Positions 25,276 through 33,350 of a stretch of DNA of 64,000 nt are shown here, one piece after another. Where the stretch lies: contig JAHJOG010000263.1 in NCBI GenBank assembly GCA_018820395.1, positions 1 to 64,000 of the forward strand, in the 5' to 3' direction. Within the stretch, counting starts at the first letter, position 1. Each line of letters starts with the position of its first letter. Under the pieces are notes generated by a model. It saw only the letters and a program-made list of their open reading frames with translations. It was not told the origin of the DNA and ran no database searches. Made by a program: the position numbers and the translations under genes. The DNA is from Gammaproteobacteria bacterium (GTDB taxonomy: Bacteria > Pseudomonadota > Gammaproteobacteria > Burkholderiales > Burkholderiaceae_C).

Positions 25276-26901
25276 TCAGATCTCGAAGAGCAGTGTGCCC
25301 AGGGCGGCGCCCACCGGCTCGACCGTCATTTTCTCGGCCAGCACCGCGCGCAGGGCCGCGCCGTCGACGCCGGGGTATTCATCACTCACACGCACCAGGA
25401 TCTCGCCGGCCAGCACCCGCAGCTGTTCGACCGAGCCGCGCAGCCGGCTCCGGAACGCCGCGTCGTCGAGCTGGTCGTTCAGGCTGCGGTTGAGCTCGGC
25501 GAACCAGGGCAGGCTGGCCTGGTCGAGCATCACCGGCTTGTTCTGCTTTCGGCTCACGCCCGACCAGGCGCGCAGAAAAGGCTGCATGGCCAGGTTGAGC
25601 CGCTGGCAGTGCTGCAGCTCTTCGCGCAGGCTGCCGAGCACGGCGAGGTCGGTCAGGCGCTCGTGGAAGAAGATCTGCGAGAGCACGCCCCAGTAGTAGG
25701 TGTAGTCCCAGATCACCTTGGCGGGCAGCACTTCGGGGTCGCCGAAGAGCGCGTATTGATCGGTGTAGAGCGCCAGCGTGCTCTCGTAGAACGAGTGGTA
25801 GATCTGGTCGTAGAGCTGCGACCGCGCGTCGAGCGCATGGCCGGCGCGGTCGTGCCCGATCAGGTCGACGATGTAGGTGTTGCTCATCGCGATGAAGTCG
25901 CTGCCGGGCGAATAGAACGGGTCCAGGAAGAGCCCCGCCTCGCCGGTGAGCGCCCAGCGCTGGCTCGAAAACACCTGCTTGCAGCCGTAGGAGAAATTGC
26001 GGAAGAAGGCGAAGTCTTGCAATTGGTCGCGCTTGCCGTCGAGTTCGTCGTGCAGCATCGGCTGCCAGATGCGCAGCCAGTCCATCGCCTTGTCGAAGGT
26101 GTCGAAGGCTTCCAGCGGATGGTGTCTCGGGTCGGCCACGATGCCGATCGAATGCGAACCCGAGGCCAGCGGGATCAGCCAAACCCAGTAGCCCGTGCCG
26201 ACCAGGTGGTTGGTGGACATCCAGCGCGCACGGGGCTCGCAGCGCGCCCGCCAGGCGGGGTCGTCGCTCCATTCGTCGATCTCGATGCGGCCGCGCACGC
26301 GGAACCACACCGCATTGCAGGTGTGCGCATTGGTCTCGGCCAGGCCGAGCTTGCGCTTGAGGATGCCCGCGCGGCCGCAGGCGTCGATCACCCAGCGCGC
26401 CTCGATGTCGTGCGTCTGCTCGCCTTGCACCCAGGCCAGGCGATGTGGCTGGACTTCGTCTGCAGCCAGCTCGATCCGCACGACCCGCGCGTCGTCGACG
26501 AAGCGCACCCCGGCGCGCGTCGCCTCTTCGGCCAGGTAGTTTTCGAAGATGCCACGGTCGATCTGGTAGCTGGGCACCGACAGCGGACGGCTCGCGCCGA
26601 TCTCGGTCACCTCGGCGATGTCGCGCCGGCCTTCGCTGAAGAAGAAGCGAAAGCCGAACTTGCGCAACTGCCGGTCGTCGAGGTGCGGCTTGAGGCCCAG
26701 CACCGTGTCGAAATAGTGCGCGCCGATTTCCACCGACGATTCGCCGACCTTGTGCGTCGCGTGCGGCACCGGGTGCGACCGCCGCTCCAGCACCACCACG
26801 TCGATGTCGGCGAAGCGCTGGCGCAGCTGCAGCGCGAGCGTGAGACCCGCGAGCCCGCCCCCCATGATCACGACGTCGTGACGGCGGAGACCGGCGTTCA
26901 T
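25276..26901 (-). CDS. Flavin-dependent halogenase-like oxidoreductase
   Basis: 541 residues. The FAD-binding GGGLAG at 14-19 is preceded by a beta strand. KVGESS is near residue 51, then K81 in RKFGFRF aligns with the catalytic lysine region of tryptophan halogenases (K79 of PrnA), and WVWLIP at ~236-241 matches the diagnostic WxWxIP halogenase motif. This supports a flavin-dependent halogenase fold. Related proteins in aryl-polyene clusters are often labelled only FAD-dependent oxidoreductase, so halogenation activity is inferred. It starts 5 bases after the ketoacyl-synthase-like gene in a three-gene operon. No flavin reductase partner is nearby. Confidence 0.82.
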   Translation of the reverse strand: MNAGLRRHDVVIMGGGLAGLTLALQLRQRFADIDVVVLERRSHPVPHATHKVGESSVEIGAHYFDTVLGLKPHLDDRQLRKFGFRFFFSEGRRDIAEVTEIGASRPLSVPSYQIDRGIFENYLAEEATRAGVRFVDDARVVRIELAADEVQPHRLAWVQGEQTHDIEARWVIDACGRAGILKRKLGLAETNAHTCNAVWFRVRGRIEIDEWSDDPAWRARCEPRARWMSTNHLVGTGYWVWLIPLASGSHSIGIVADPRHHPLEAFDTFDKAMDWLRIWQPMLHDELDGKRDQLQDFAFFRNFSYGCKQVFSSQRWALTGEAGLFLDPFYSPGSDFIAMSNTYIVDLIGHDRAGHALDARSQLYDQIYHSFYESTLALYTDQYALFGDPEVLPAKVIWDYTYYWGVLSQIFFHERLTDLAVLGSLREELQHCQRLNLAMQPFLRAWSGVSRKQNKPVMLDQASLPWFAELNRSLNDQLDDAAFRSRLRGSVEQLRVLAGEILVRVSDEYPGVDGAALRAVLAEKMTVEPVGAALGTLLFEI

Positions 26902-26906
26902 GGCGT

Positions 26907-27725
26907 TCAAGCCTGCGGCGAAATCTGCAATTGAAGGTGCACGCCGCCGGCGAGCGGCAGGCCCAGCCGGGCGGCGTCGCCGCGCGCCAGCGCCTCGAAG
27001 AGCGGCAGCGCATCGGCCATGGCGTTGATCTGCAGCGCCCGTGCGGCGGGCGATGCCGGAGCGCCGGCCGGGGCCGCGCCGGGCGCCAGCGACCAATCGA
27101 ACTCGGCCACCGTCCGCTCGGTGCGTTCGGGCGCGATCACCAGGGCCACCGCCAGCAGGTCGCGGCTGGTCGTCACCGACGACAGGGCGCCGACCGACGG
27201 CATGTCGTAGCCGGCGAGCAGCACGGCCTGGTGGTCCGCGGCGCATTGGGCGGCGGCTTCGAGCAGGGCCGAGGCGAAAGTGCTTTCGTAGGCCGACACC
27301 GAGTTGCTCGCGGCCATGCAGCCGGTGCCGATGGTCCAGTAGCCCACCGCAGCGTTGTGCACCGAGTTGTGGAACTTGATGGGCGACAGCAGCTTGGGGT
27401 CGTTGGCCAGCGTGCTGCACATGTAGTCGTTGATGCCGAGGTCGCCATGGGCCGAGGCGAAAACGCAGGGCAGGTCGGCCGCCTGCCGGCCGGACGCAGC
27501 GATGGACGCCGCGGCCACCTCGAGGGCCAGGGCCACGGTGTCGGGCGCGCGGCGGCGCTCTGCCGGGGCCAGCACCTGCGGCGACGGCCGCTTGGCGGGC
27601 GGGTCGGCCGGCTCGGCTTCGCCGCGGAACACGGCGCGCGCCAGCTCCCAACCTGGCAGGCTCGGCGCCCACAGGGCCGGGCCTTCGATGTAGAGAGTCG
27701 GCGTCTTGGCTGGCGTGGCGCTCAT
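26907..27725 (-). CDS. Beta-ketoacyl synthase-like protein (chain-length-factor type)
   Basis: 272 residues of the short ketoacyl synthase N-terminal-like family found in aryl-polyene clusters beside a full ketoacyl synthase. The conserved stretch FHNSVHNAAVGYWTIGTGC corresponds to the thiolase-fold active-site region but lacks the standard TACSS nucleophile context, consistent with a structural partner. The ATGA start overlaps the upstream ketoacyl synthase stop, so the two are made together. Confidence 0.82.
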   Translation of the reverse strand: MSATPAKTPTLYIEGPALWAPSLPGWELARAVFRGEAEPADPPAKRPSPQVLAPAERRRAPDTVALALEVAAASIAASGRQAADLPCVFASAHGDLGINDYMCSTLANDPKLLSPIKFHNSVHNAAVGYWTIGTGCMAASNSVSAYESTFASALLEAAAQCAADHQAVLLAGYDMPSVGALSSVTTSRDLLAVALVIAPERTERTVAEFDWSLAPGAAPAGAPASPAARALQINAMADALPLFEALARGDAARLGLPLAGGVHLQLQISPQA

Positions 27726-28915
27726 GCTGCGGCTCCCTTGCCGAACACGAGCGAGCAGTTGTTGCCGCCGAAGCCGAAGGAGTTGCTCAGCGCATGCCGC
27801 ACGTTGCCGCGCGCCGGCTCGAGCTTGATCTGAGGGCCGCACTCGGGGTCGAGTCGGCCGGTGTTGACCGTGCCCGGCATCAGCCCTGTTTCGAGCGCCA
27901 GCAGGCTGATGACGGCCTCGACGATGCCGGCCGCACCCAGCGTGTGTCCGGTGAAGCCCTTGGTGGAGCTGGCGTGCGTGCTTGCCGGAAACCGGCGTGT
28001 CACCAGCGCGCCTTCGACCTCGTCGTTCTTCATGCTGGCGGTGCCGTGCATGTTGATGTAGTCGATCGAGTCGGCCGCGATGCCGGCGCGGGCCAGCGCA
28101 TCGTCCAACGCTTTCTCGGCGCCCAGGCCCTGCGGATGCGGCGTGGACATGTGGTGCGCGTCGCTCGCCTCGCCGTAGCCCTGGAGCTCGAGCGCGCCGG
28201 GGCCGCGCTCGATCAGCGCGAAGCCGGCGGCCTCGCCGAGGCTGATGCCGTTGCGTCCGGCGTCGAAGGGACGGCAGGGTTCGGGCGACACGAGCTCCAG
28301 CGAGTTGAAGCCGAACAGCACGCTGCCGCAGAGCGTGTCGACGCCGCCCACCACGGCTGCGTCGACCAGCCCCAGGCGGATCAGCCGCTCGGCCGATGCG
28401 AAGGCCTTGGCGCTCGACGAGCAGGCGGTCGAAATGGTTTCGGACGGGCCTTCGAGACCGAGCGCCTCCTGCACGAACATCCCCAACGAATGCGGGGTGT
28501 GGACCCGCGGGCGGTGCTGGTCCGGCGGAAAGCTGCCGTCGGCCTGGAGCTGCGTGTACGACAGCTCGGTCTCGCCGATGCTGGACGTCGACGTGCCGAG
28601 GATCAGCGCGACGCGCGTCGGGCCGTAGCGTTCACGCGCCTGCGCCACCGCATCGATGAAGCCATCGGCCTGCAGACCGAGCCAGGCCAGCCGGTTGTTG
28701 CGGCAGTCCCAGGCGGCGAGGTGTTCAGGAAGGCGAAGCGCTTCGAGGCCTTCCACGCGCCCGATCCAGGTCGGAAGCGGCGCGTCGCCGAAGTCGTTGG
28801 CGCGCAGGCCGCTCCGGGATTGCTCCATGGCCTGGAGCAGCGCGGCCTTGCCGACGCCGACCGCCGATGTCGCCGTGTAGGCGCTGATCTTGAGGGGTTG
28901 AATGGGAGAGGGCAC
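27722..28915 (-). CDS. Beta-ketoacyl-ACP synthase (FabF-like)
   Basis: 397 residues from a GTG at 28915 (no ATG fits; the frame upstream to 29047 is not homologous). The catalytic triad is complete: C165 in STACSSSAK, H290 in NMHGTASMKND and H324 in GFTGHTLGAAG. It would extend a polyene or fatty chain by decarboxylative Claisen condensation. With the two downstream genes it forms a compact module. The ACPs, ketoreductase, dehydratase and ammonia-lyase of a complete aryl-polyene cluster are absent from this window. Confidence 0.88.
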   Translation of the reverse strand: MPSPIQPLKISAYTATSAVGVGKAALLQAMEQSRSGLRANDFGDAPLPTWIGRVEGLEALRLPEHLAAWDCRNNRLAWLGLQADGFIDAVAQARERYGPTRVALILGTSTSSIGETELSYTQLQADGSFPPDQHRPRVHTPHSLGMFVQEALGLEGPSETISTACSSSAKAFASAERLIRLGLVDAAVVGGVDTLCGSVLFGFNSLELVSPEPCRPFDAGRNGISLGEAAGFALIERGPGALELQGYGEASDAHHMSTPHPQGLGAEKALDDALARAGIAADSIDYINMHGTASMKNDEVEGALVTRRFPASTHASSTKGFTGHTLGAAGIVEAVISLLALETGLMPGTVNTGRLDPECGPQIKLEPARGNVRHALSNSFGFGGNNCSLVFGKGAAA

Positions 28916-28994
28916 GGTGTGTGTCGAGAAGCGAAAAAAACACGACAGAGTACCAGTTAGCCGGTGCCCGAAGGCGCCCCGCGATGGTCGAGGG

Positions 28995-30383
28995 TTATTC
29001 GCCCGCTCGGCCCGCGTCGGGGGCGCCCGGCATGGCGCCCGCCGCACCGTTCGCCGACGAACGCCGGGCCCGTGCGGCCAGCACCACCAGCAGCAGCACC
29101 GGCACGCCCAGCAACGCCGTCCCGATGAAGAAGGGGCGGTAACCGTACCCGTCGACGAACACGCCCGAGTAGCCGGCGATGAATTTCGGCAGCAGCAGCA
29201 TCAGCGAACTGAAGAGCGCGTATTGCGTGGCCGAATAGCTGACGTTGGTCAGGCTCGACAGGTAGGCGATGAACGCGGCCGACGCGATGCCGCCCGCCAG
29301 GTTGTCCGCCGACACCACGAAGATGAGACCGTAGAGGTCGTGGCCGCGCGAGGCGAGCCACGCGAAGAGCAGGTTGCTCGCCGCGCTCAGCACGGCTCCC
29401 AGCATCAGCACGCGCATCACGCCCAGGCGCATCGACAGCACGCCGCCGACGAAGGCGCCCACCAGCGTCATCGCCACGCCGTAGATCTTGCTGACCGACG
29501 CCACCTCGTCCTTGGTGAAGCCCATGTCGACGTAGAAGGGGTTGGCCATGATGCCCATCACGACGTCGCTGATGCGGTAGATGGCGATCAGCGACAGGAT
29601 CAGCACCGCCTGCCACTTGTAGCGCCCGATGAAGTCGGCAAACGGTTCGATCAGCACGGCGTGCAGCCATTCGGCCGCGTTGCGCGTCGGCGGCAGCGCG
29701 ACGCGCGCGGGCTCCGGCGACAGCAGCACGGTGACCACGCCCACCGCCATCGACGCCGCCATCACCAGATAGGCCGTCTTCCAGCCGCCGTTCTGATAGC
29801 CCGAGGCGCCGCTGAGCTCGGAATAGGCGGCAATCCACAGCACGCCCGCGCCGGCCCAGATCATGGCGAGCCGGTAGCCGGTCTGGTAGGCCGCCGCCAG
29901 CGCCGCCTGCTTGCGGCTCGCTGCGGATTCGATGCGAAAGGCATCGAGCGCGATGTCCTGCGTGGCCGAACCGAAGGCCACCAGCAGCGCGGCCCAGATC
30001 AGCGGCTTCAGCCCGTCGCTCGGGTCGTTGAACGCCATGCCGATCAGGCCCGTCACCACGGCAGCTTGCGCCAGCAGCAGCCATCCGCGGCGCCGCCCGA
30101 GCAAGGTGGTGAGCGGCGGCACCGGAAGGCGGTCGACCAGCGGCGCCCACACCCACTTGAATCCGTAGGCGAGCCCGACCCAGCTCAGGTAGCCGATGGT
30201 GGTGCGGTCCACGCCGGCTTCGCGCAATCGAAAGCTCAACGTGCCCAGCACCAGCAGCAATGGCAGGCCCGCCGAGAAGCCCAGTGCCAGCATGCGCAGC
30301 GTCGCGGGTTCGAGATAGACCTTGAGCGCGTCGCGCCAGGGCAGGGGAGAAGGCGAGGCTTCGGCAGTCGAAGGTTCTGACAT
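28995..30383 (-). CDS. ampG: AmpG-family muropeptide transporter
   Basis: 462-residue MFS protein with at least 12 hydrophobic helices and AmpG landmarks (LGFSAGLPLLLVLGTL, WAPLVDR, SATQDIALDAFR, MGIMANPFYVDMGFTKDE, ADNLAGGIASAAFIAYLSSL, and SATQYALFSS near the end). It imports anhydromuropeptides for cell-wall recycling. It is transcribed in the same direction as the ketoacyl synthase gene, 79 bases upstream of it. A short palindrome lies just upstream of its start. Confidence 0.93.
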   Translation of the reverse strand: MSEPSTAEASPSPLPWRDALKVYLEPATLRMLALGFSAGLPLLLVLGTLSFRLREAGVDRTTIGYLSWVGLAYGFKWVWAPLVDRLPVPPLTTLLGRRRGWLLLAQAAVVTGLIGMAFNDPSDGLKPLIWAALLVAFGSATQDIALDAFRIESAASRKQAALAAAYQTGYRLAMIWAGAGVLWIAAYSELSGASGYQNGGWKTAYLVMAASMAVGVVTVLLSPEPARVALPPTRNAAEWLHAVLIEPFADFIGRYKWQAVLILSLIAIYRISDVVMGIMANPFYVDMGFTKDEVASVSKIYGVAMTLVGAFVGGVLSMRLGVMRVLMLGAVLSAASNLLFAWLASRGHDLYGLIFVVSADNLAGGIASAAFIAYLSSLTNVSYSATQYALFSSLMLLLPKFIAGYSGVFVDGYGYRPFFIGTALLGVPVLLLVVLAARARRSSANGAAGAMPGAPDAGRAGE

Positions 30384-30395
30384 GGAGGCGATCGG

Positions 30396-30408
30396 ATGGA
30401 CCGTCCAT
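30396..30408. promoter_or_regulatory. 13-bp palindrome upstream of ampG
   Basis: ATGGAC-C-GTCCAT is symmetrical and lies 12-25 bases before the ampG ATG, overlapping a possible -10 (AATAAT/TAATGG on the minus strand). Candidate operator; regulator unknown. Confidence 0.3.
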
Positions 30409-30431
30409 TATTCCCGCTCGGCCGGCGTCGG

Positions 30432-31400
30432 TCAGTCGCGAGCCGGCGGGTCGGGCACGTAGCCCGGTTGAGGCGTCTTGGGAAACGGCCGCGGGCGGGT
30501 CGGTCGTTCGTCGCGCCCCGGAATGACGCCCTGCGCGATCAGGTTGGCGACGCTGTCGTAGCGCAACGCGATCACTTCGTCTGGCGCGCTCGACGCGCGC
30601 ACGAAGCTGGTGTGGTTGATGACAGAGGTTTCACGCTCTCCGTGGCCGGTGCCGAGCTTGTCGTCGCCCGACGGCGGGCGCTCGCGCCTCGCGATCGACG
30701 ACTTTGCCGCGGCGCCGTCGGCGGCCCGGCCGACGCTGGCGCGCGACTCTGATTCCATCGGCGACGCCGGCGCTGCCGATGTGGCCGGCGAAGGCTGCAA
30801 GGGCCGCTCGGCATACTGCGACGGCGCACCCTCTGGCGCCCGCGACACCGGCGCAGAAACATCGGCCGGCGGCGCCGGGCGCGGTTCGGGTCGGCGCTCG
30901 CGAAACACGGCCACGCCGATGACACCCACATCCCTGGGTCGGCCGGTCACTGCGGCATACGACTGAGACTGCGGGGTGAACTCGAATGCAGCGATCTCGC
31001 GGTCGCTTTTGCGCCAGCCGTCGATCTGGCCGACTTCGAGCGGGCCCAGGACGTAGCCGTTCTGCCCCGTGCCGGCAGTCTGGCCGGTCAACACATTGAC
31101 CCCGTCGACCGACATGACCACCAGCACGCGCTCCCGGCGCAGGTTGCGCAGCACCACGCCGTAGCGTGCACCCGGGCGACCGGCCACGTACCACTGTCCA
31201 TCGGCGCTGTAGACGGGCAGCATCTCGCCGCTGTCGCGGTCCTGGACTTCGAGCTGCAGCCAACGGCCGCCGGCCCGCGTGCGCGGCCAGGCAGGCAGGG
31301 TGCAGGCGGCGAGCAGGCCTGCCGAAAGGCCGAGCAGGAGCCGACGCTTCAGGCGATGCGGCGTGGCGGGTTCGAGATCGTGAACGGGTGAAGTGATCAT
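30432..31400 (-). CDS. Putative lipoprotein with Pro/Ala/Arg-rich tail
   Basis: 322 residues. A twin-Arg-rich start (RLKRRLLLGLSAG) leads into a short hydrophobic stretch and a lipobox-like LLAAC, suggesting export and lipidation. Residues ~45-165 form a probable beta-rich domain (LQLEVQDRDSGEMLPVYSADGQWYV, GPLEVGQIDGWRKSDREIAAFEF); the rest is a long low-complexity tail. The N-terminal domain resembles proteins annotated only as hypothetical. It is divergent from the atzF operon and shares a ~130 bp control region with it. Confidence 0.7.
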   Translation of the reverse strand: MITSPVHDLEPATPHRLKRRLLLGLSAGLLAACTLPAWPRTRAGGRWLQLEVQDRDSGEMLPVYSADGQWYVAGRPGARYGVVLRNLRRERVLVVMSVDGVNVLTGQTAGTGQNGYVLGPLEVGQIDGWRKSDREIAAFEFTPQSQSYAAVTGRPRDVGVIGVAVFRERRPEPRPAPPADVSAPVSRAPEGAPSQYAERPLQPSPATSAAPASPMESESRASVGRAADGAAAKSSIARRERPPSGDDKLGTGHGERETSVINHTSFVRASSAPDEVIALRYDSVANLIAQGVIPGRDERPTRPRPFPKTPQPGYVPDPPARD

Positions 31401-31487
31401 GACGTTGTCCAGAAGCCGGTCAAAGTGGACCGTGCTTCCTTGTACGAAGGGCGAGCCCGAACGGGGTTAATCGGTACTCGAAATTTC

Positions 31488-31503
31488 TGGCACGCCCTTT
31501 GCA
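31488..31503 (+). promoter_or_regulatory. Sigma-54 (-24/-12) promoter of operon 1
   Basis: TGGCACG-N4-TTGCA matches the sigma-54 consensus, with the required 10 bases between GG (31489-31490) and GC (31501-31502) and an AT-rich flank (AAATTTC) upstream. Predicted transcription start about 31514, within the following palindrome. Sigma-54 control needs an enhancer-binding activator such as NtrC; I saw no clear NtrC site. Confidence 0.8.
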
Positions 31504-31508
31504 TCTCA

Positions 31509-31522
31509 TCTTGTACACAAGA
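31509..31522. promoter_or_regulatory. Palindromic operator TCTTGT-AC-ACAAGA (probable GntR site)
   Basis: Six-base arms around AC, starting 7 bases downstream of the sigma-54 -12 GC and covering the predicted +1. A near-identical element at the same spacing precedes operon 2 (37713-37726). The TTGTAnnCAA core fits FadR/FCD-type GntR sites. A related but weaker CCTT-GTACG-AAGG lies at 31438-31450. Confidence 0.65.
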
Positions 31523-31536
31523 CAGGATGCTTGACG

Positions 31537-33240
31537 ATGGTGCATGACAACCGCCCGCCCGACGGATTGGCGACAGAGGCTTGGATCGAAAGGTTCGCGC
31601 AGCCGCTCGTCGGCGCGGCCACGGGCCCGTTGAAAGGCCTCGTGTTTGCGGTCAAGGACAACATCGACGTGGCCGGCGTGGCGACCACCGCGGGCTGCGC
31701 AGCCTTCGCACGCACGCCGGCCCGCCATTCGTTCGTGGTGCAGCGGCTGCTCGATGCCGGTGCGAGCCTGCTGGGCAAGACCAACCTCGACCAGTTCGCC
31801 TGCGGCCTGAACGGCACGCGTTCGCCCTACGGCGCGGTGCCCAACAGCTTCGACGCGCGCTACGTCTCGGGCGGGTCCAGCTCGGGGTCGGCCTATGCGG
31901 TGGCGACGGGGCAGGTCGACTTCGCGCTCGGCACCGACACGGCCGGCTCGGGCCGCGTTCCAGCCGGGCTCAACAACATCGTCGGCATCAAGCCATCGCG
32001 CGGCTTGCTCAGCGCACGCGGCGTGGTGCCGGCGGCGCAGAGCATCGATTGCGTGTCGATCTTCGCGCCGACGGTGGCGCTGGCCGTGCAGGTGCTGGTG
32101 GCGGCGCTCGGCCCCGATCCGGCCGACCCCTATTCGCGCGCGCTCGAGCTCGACCCGACGCCATTGCCGGCGGGGTTTCGCTTCGGCTTGCCCGCCGAGC
32201 CCCGGTTCTTCGGCGACCGGCTGGCGCAGGTGGAATTCGAACGCGCCATCGTGCAGATGGAAGCGCTGGGCGGCGTGGCCGTGAAGATCGACTACACGCC
32301 GCTGGCCCAGGCCGCGTCGCTGCTCTACGACAGCGCGCTGGTCGCCGAGCGCTATGCGGCGGTGCGCGAGTTCTTCGACGCGAACGAAGCCGAAGTCATC
32401 GAGCCGGTGCGCAGCATCCTTGCGCAGGGCCGCGCTTACAGCGCTGCCGATTTCGTCGATGCTCGCACGCGCCTCCAGGCGCTGGCCGGCCAGGCCGACG
32501 CGCTCTGGAGCGACATCGACGTGCTGGTGGTGCCGACGGCGCCCACGCATTGCACGATCGAGGCGATGCAGGCCGAGCCGGTGGTGCGCAACCGCGAGCT
32601 CGGGGAATACACCAACTTCGTCAACCTGCTCGACTACGCCGCGATCTCGGTGCCCAGCAGCTTGCGGCCCGACGGGCTGCCTTTCGGCATCACGCTCATC
32701 GGCCGCTGCGGCAGCGATCTCCGGTTGGCCGAACTCGGCCAGCGCTATCACCACCGCACCGGGCTGGGTGTCGGCGCGACGGGCGCGCCCTTGCCGCCGC
32801 CCGCGCCGCTGCCGGGCATTCAGGTCGCCGCCACGCATGCCACCGTCCAGGTGGCCGTCGTCGGCGCTCACCTGTCGGGTATGCCGCTCAACAGCCAGCT
32901 CACCGAGCGCGGCGCGCGTCTCGTCGAAGCGACGCGCACCGCGCCCCTCTACCGTCTCTACGCTCTGCCCGGCACCGTGCCGCCCAAGCCCGGGCTGATC
33001 CGCGTCGGCGCGGGCGAAGGCGCGGCCGTCGAACTCGAAGTGTGGGAGATGCCGATGGCGGCCTACGGCAGCTTCGTGACGCTCATCCCCGCTCCCCTCG
33101 GCATCGGCAGCCTGAGCCTGGCCGACGGCCGCAGCGTGCAGGGCTTCGTGTGCGAACCCTGGGCGCTGGCCGGGGCCGAGGACATCACTCACCTCGGCGG
33201 CTGGCGGGCCTACATGGCTTTTCGCACGGCGGCTGCCTGA
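31537..33240 (+). CDS. atzF: Allophanate hydrolase, AtzF type
   Basis: 567 residues from ATG 31537 (AGGA 9 bases upstream; the track's TTG start at 31531 is less likely). The amidase-signature domain (~1-450) has the Lys in VKDNIDVAG, the cis-Ser in GGSSSGSAYAV and the nucleophile Ser in GTDTAGSGRVP. The C-terminal ~110 residues form the allophanate-hydrolase-specific domain (VAVVGAHLSGMPLN, GTVPPKPGLIRV). The enzyme hydrolyses allophanate to two CO2 and two NH3 without biotin, the last step of s-triazine and biuret nitrogen release. No urea carboxylase gene is nearby, which favours the biuret route. Confidence 0.93.
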   Translation: MVHDNRPPDGLATEAWIERFAQPLVGAATGPLKGLVFAVKDNIDVAGVATTAGCAAFARTPARHSFVVQRLLDAGASLLGKTNLDQFACGLNGTRSPYGAVPNSFDARYVSGGSSSGSAYAVATGQVDFALGTDTAGSGRVPAGLNNIVGIKPSRGLLSARGVVPAAQSIDCVSIFAPTVALAVQVLVAALGPDPADPYSRALELDPTPLPAGFRFGLPAEPRFFGDRLAQVEFERAIVQMEALGGVAVKIDYTPLAQAASLLYDSALVAERYAAVREFFDANEAEVIEPVRSILAQGRAYSAADFVDARTRLQALAGQADALWSDIDVLVVPTAPTHCTIEAMQAEPVVRNRELGEYTNFVNLLDYAAISVPSSLRPDGLPFGITLIGRCGSDLRLAELGQRYHHRTGLGVGATGAPLPPPAPLPGIQVAATHATVQVAVVGAHLSGMPLNSQLTERGARLVEATRTAPLYRLYALPGTVPPKPGLIRVGAGEGAAVELEVWEMPMAAYGSFVTLIPAPLGIGSLSLADGRSVQGFVCEPWALAGAEDITHLGGWRAYMAFRTAAA

Positions 33241-33350
33241 GCGCCGCATCGCGGCAAACGAAGCACCGGCTCACCTCCAGCACCGGCCCTCCGCAACACC
33301 CGCACCACCCGACGCATTCCTTTCCACCCATCCACTTCCAGGAGCCCTTC

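Noticed and set aside
31405-31535. Classical NtrC enhancer (GCACCA-N-TGGTGC) near the sigma-54 promoters
   Set aside because: I looked upstream of both promoters and saw no convincing match. The activator remains unidentified.
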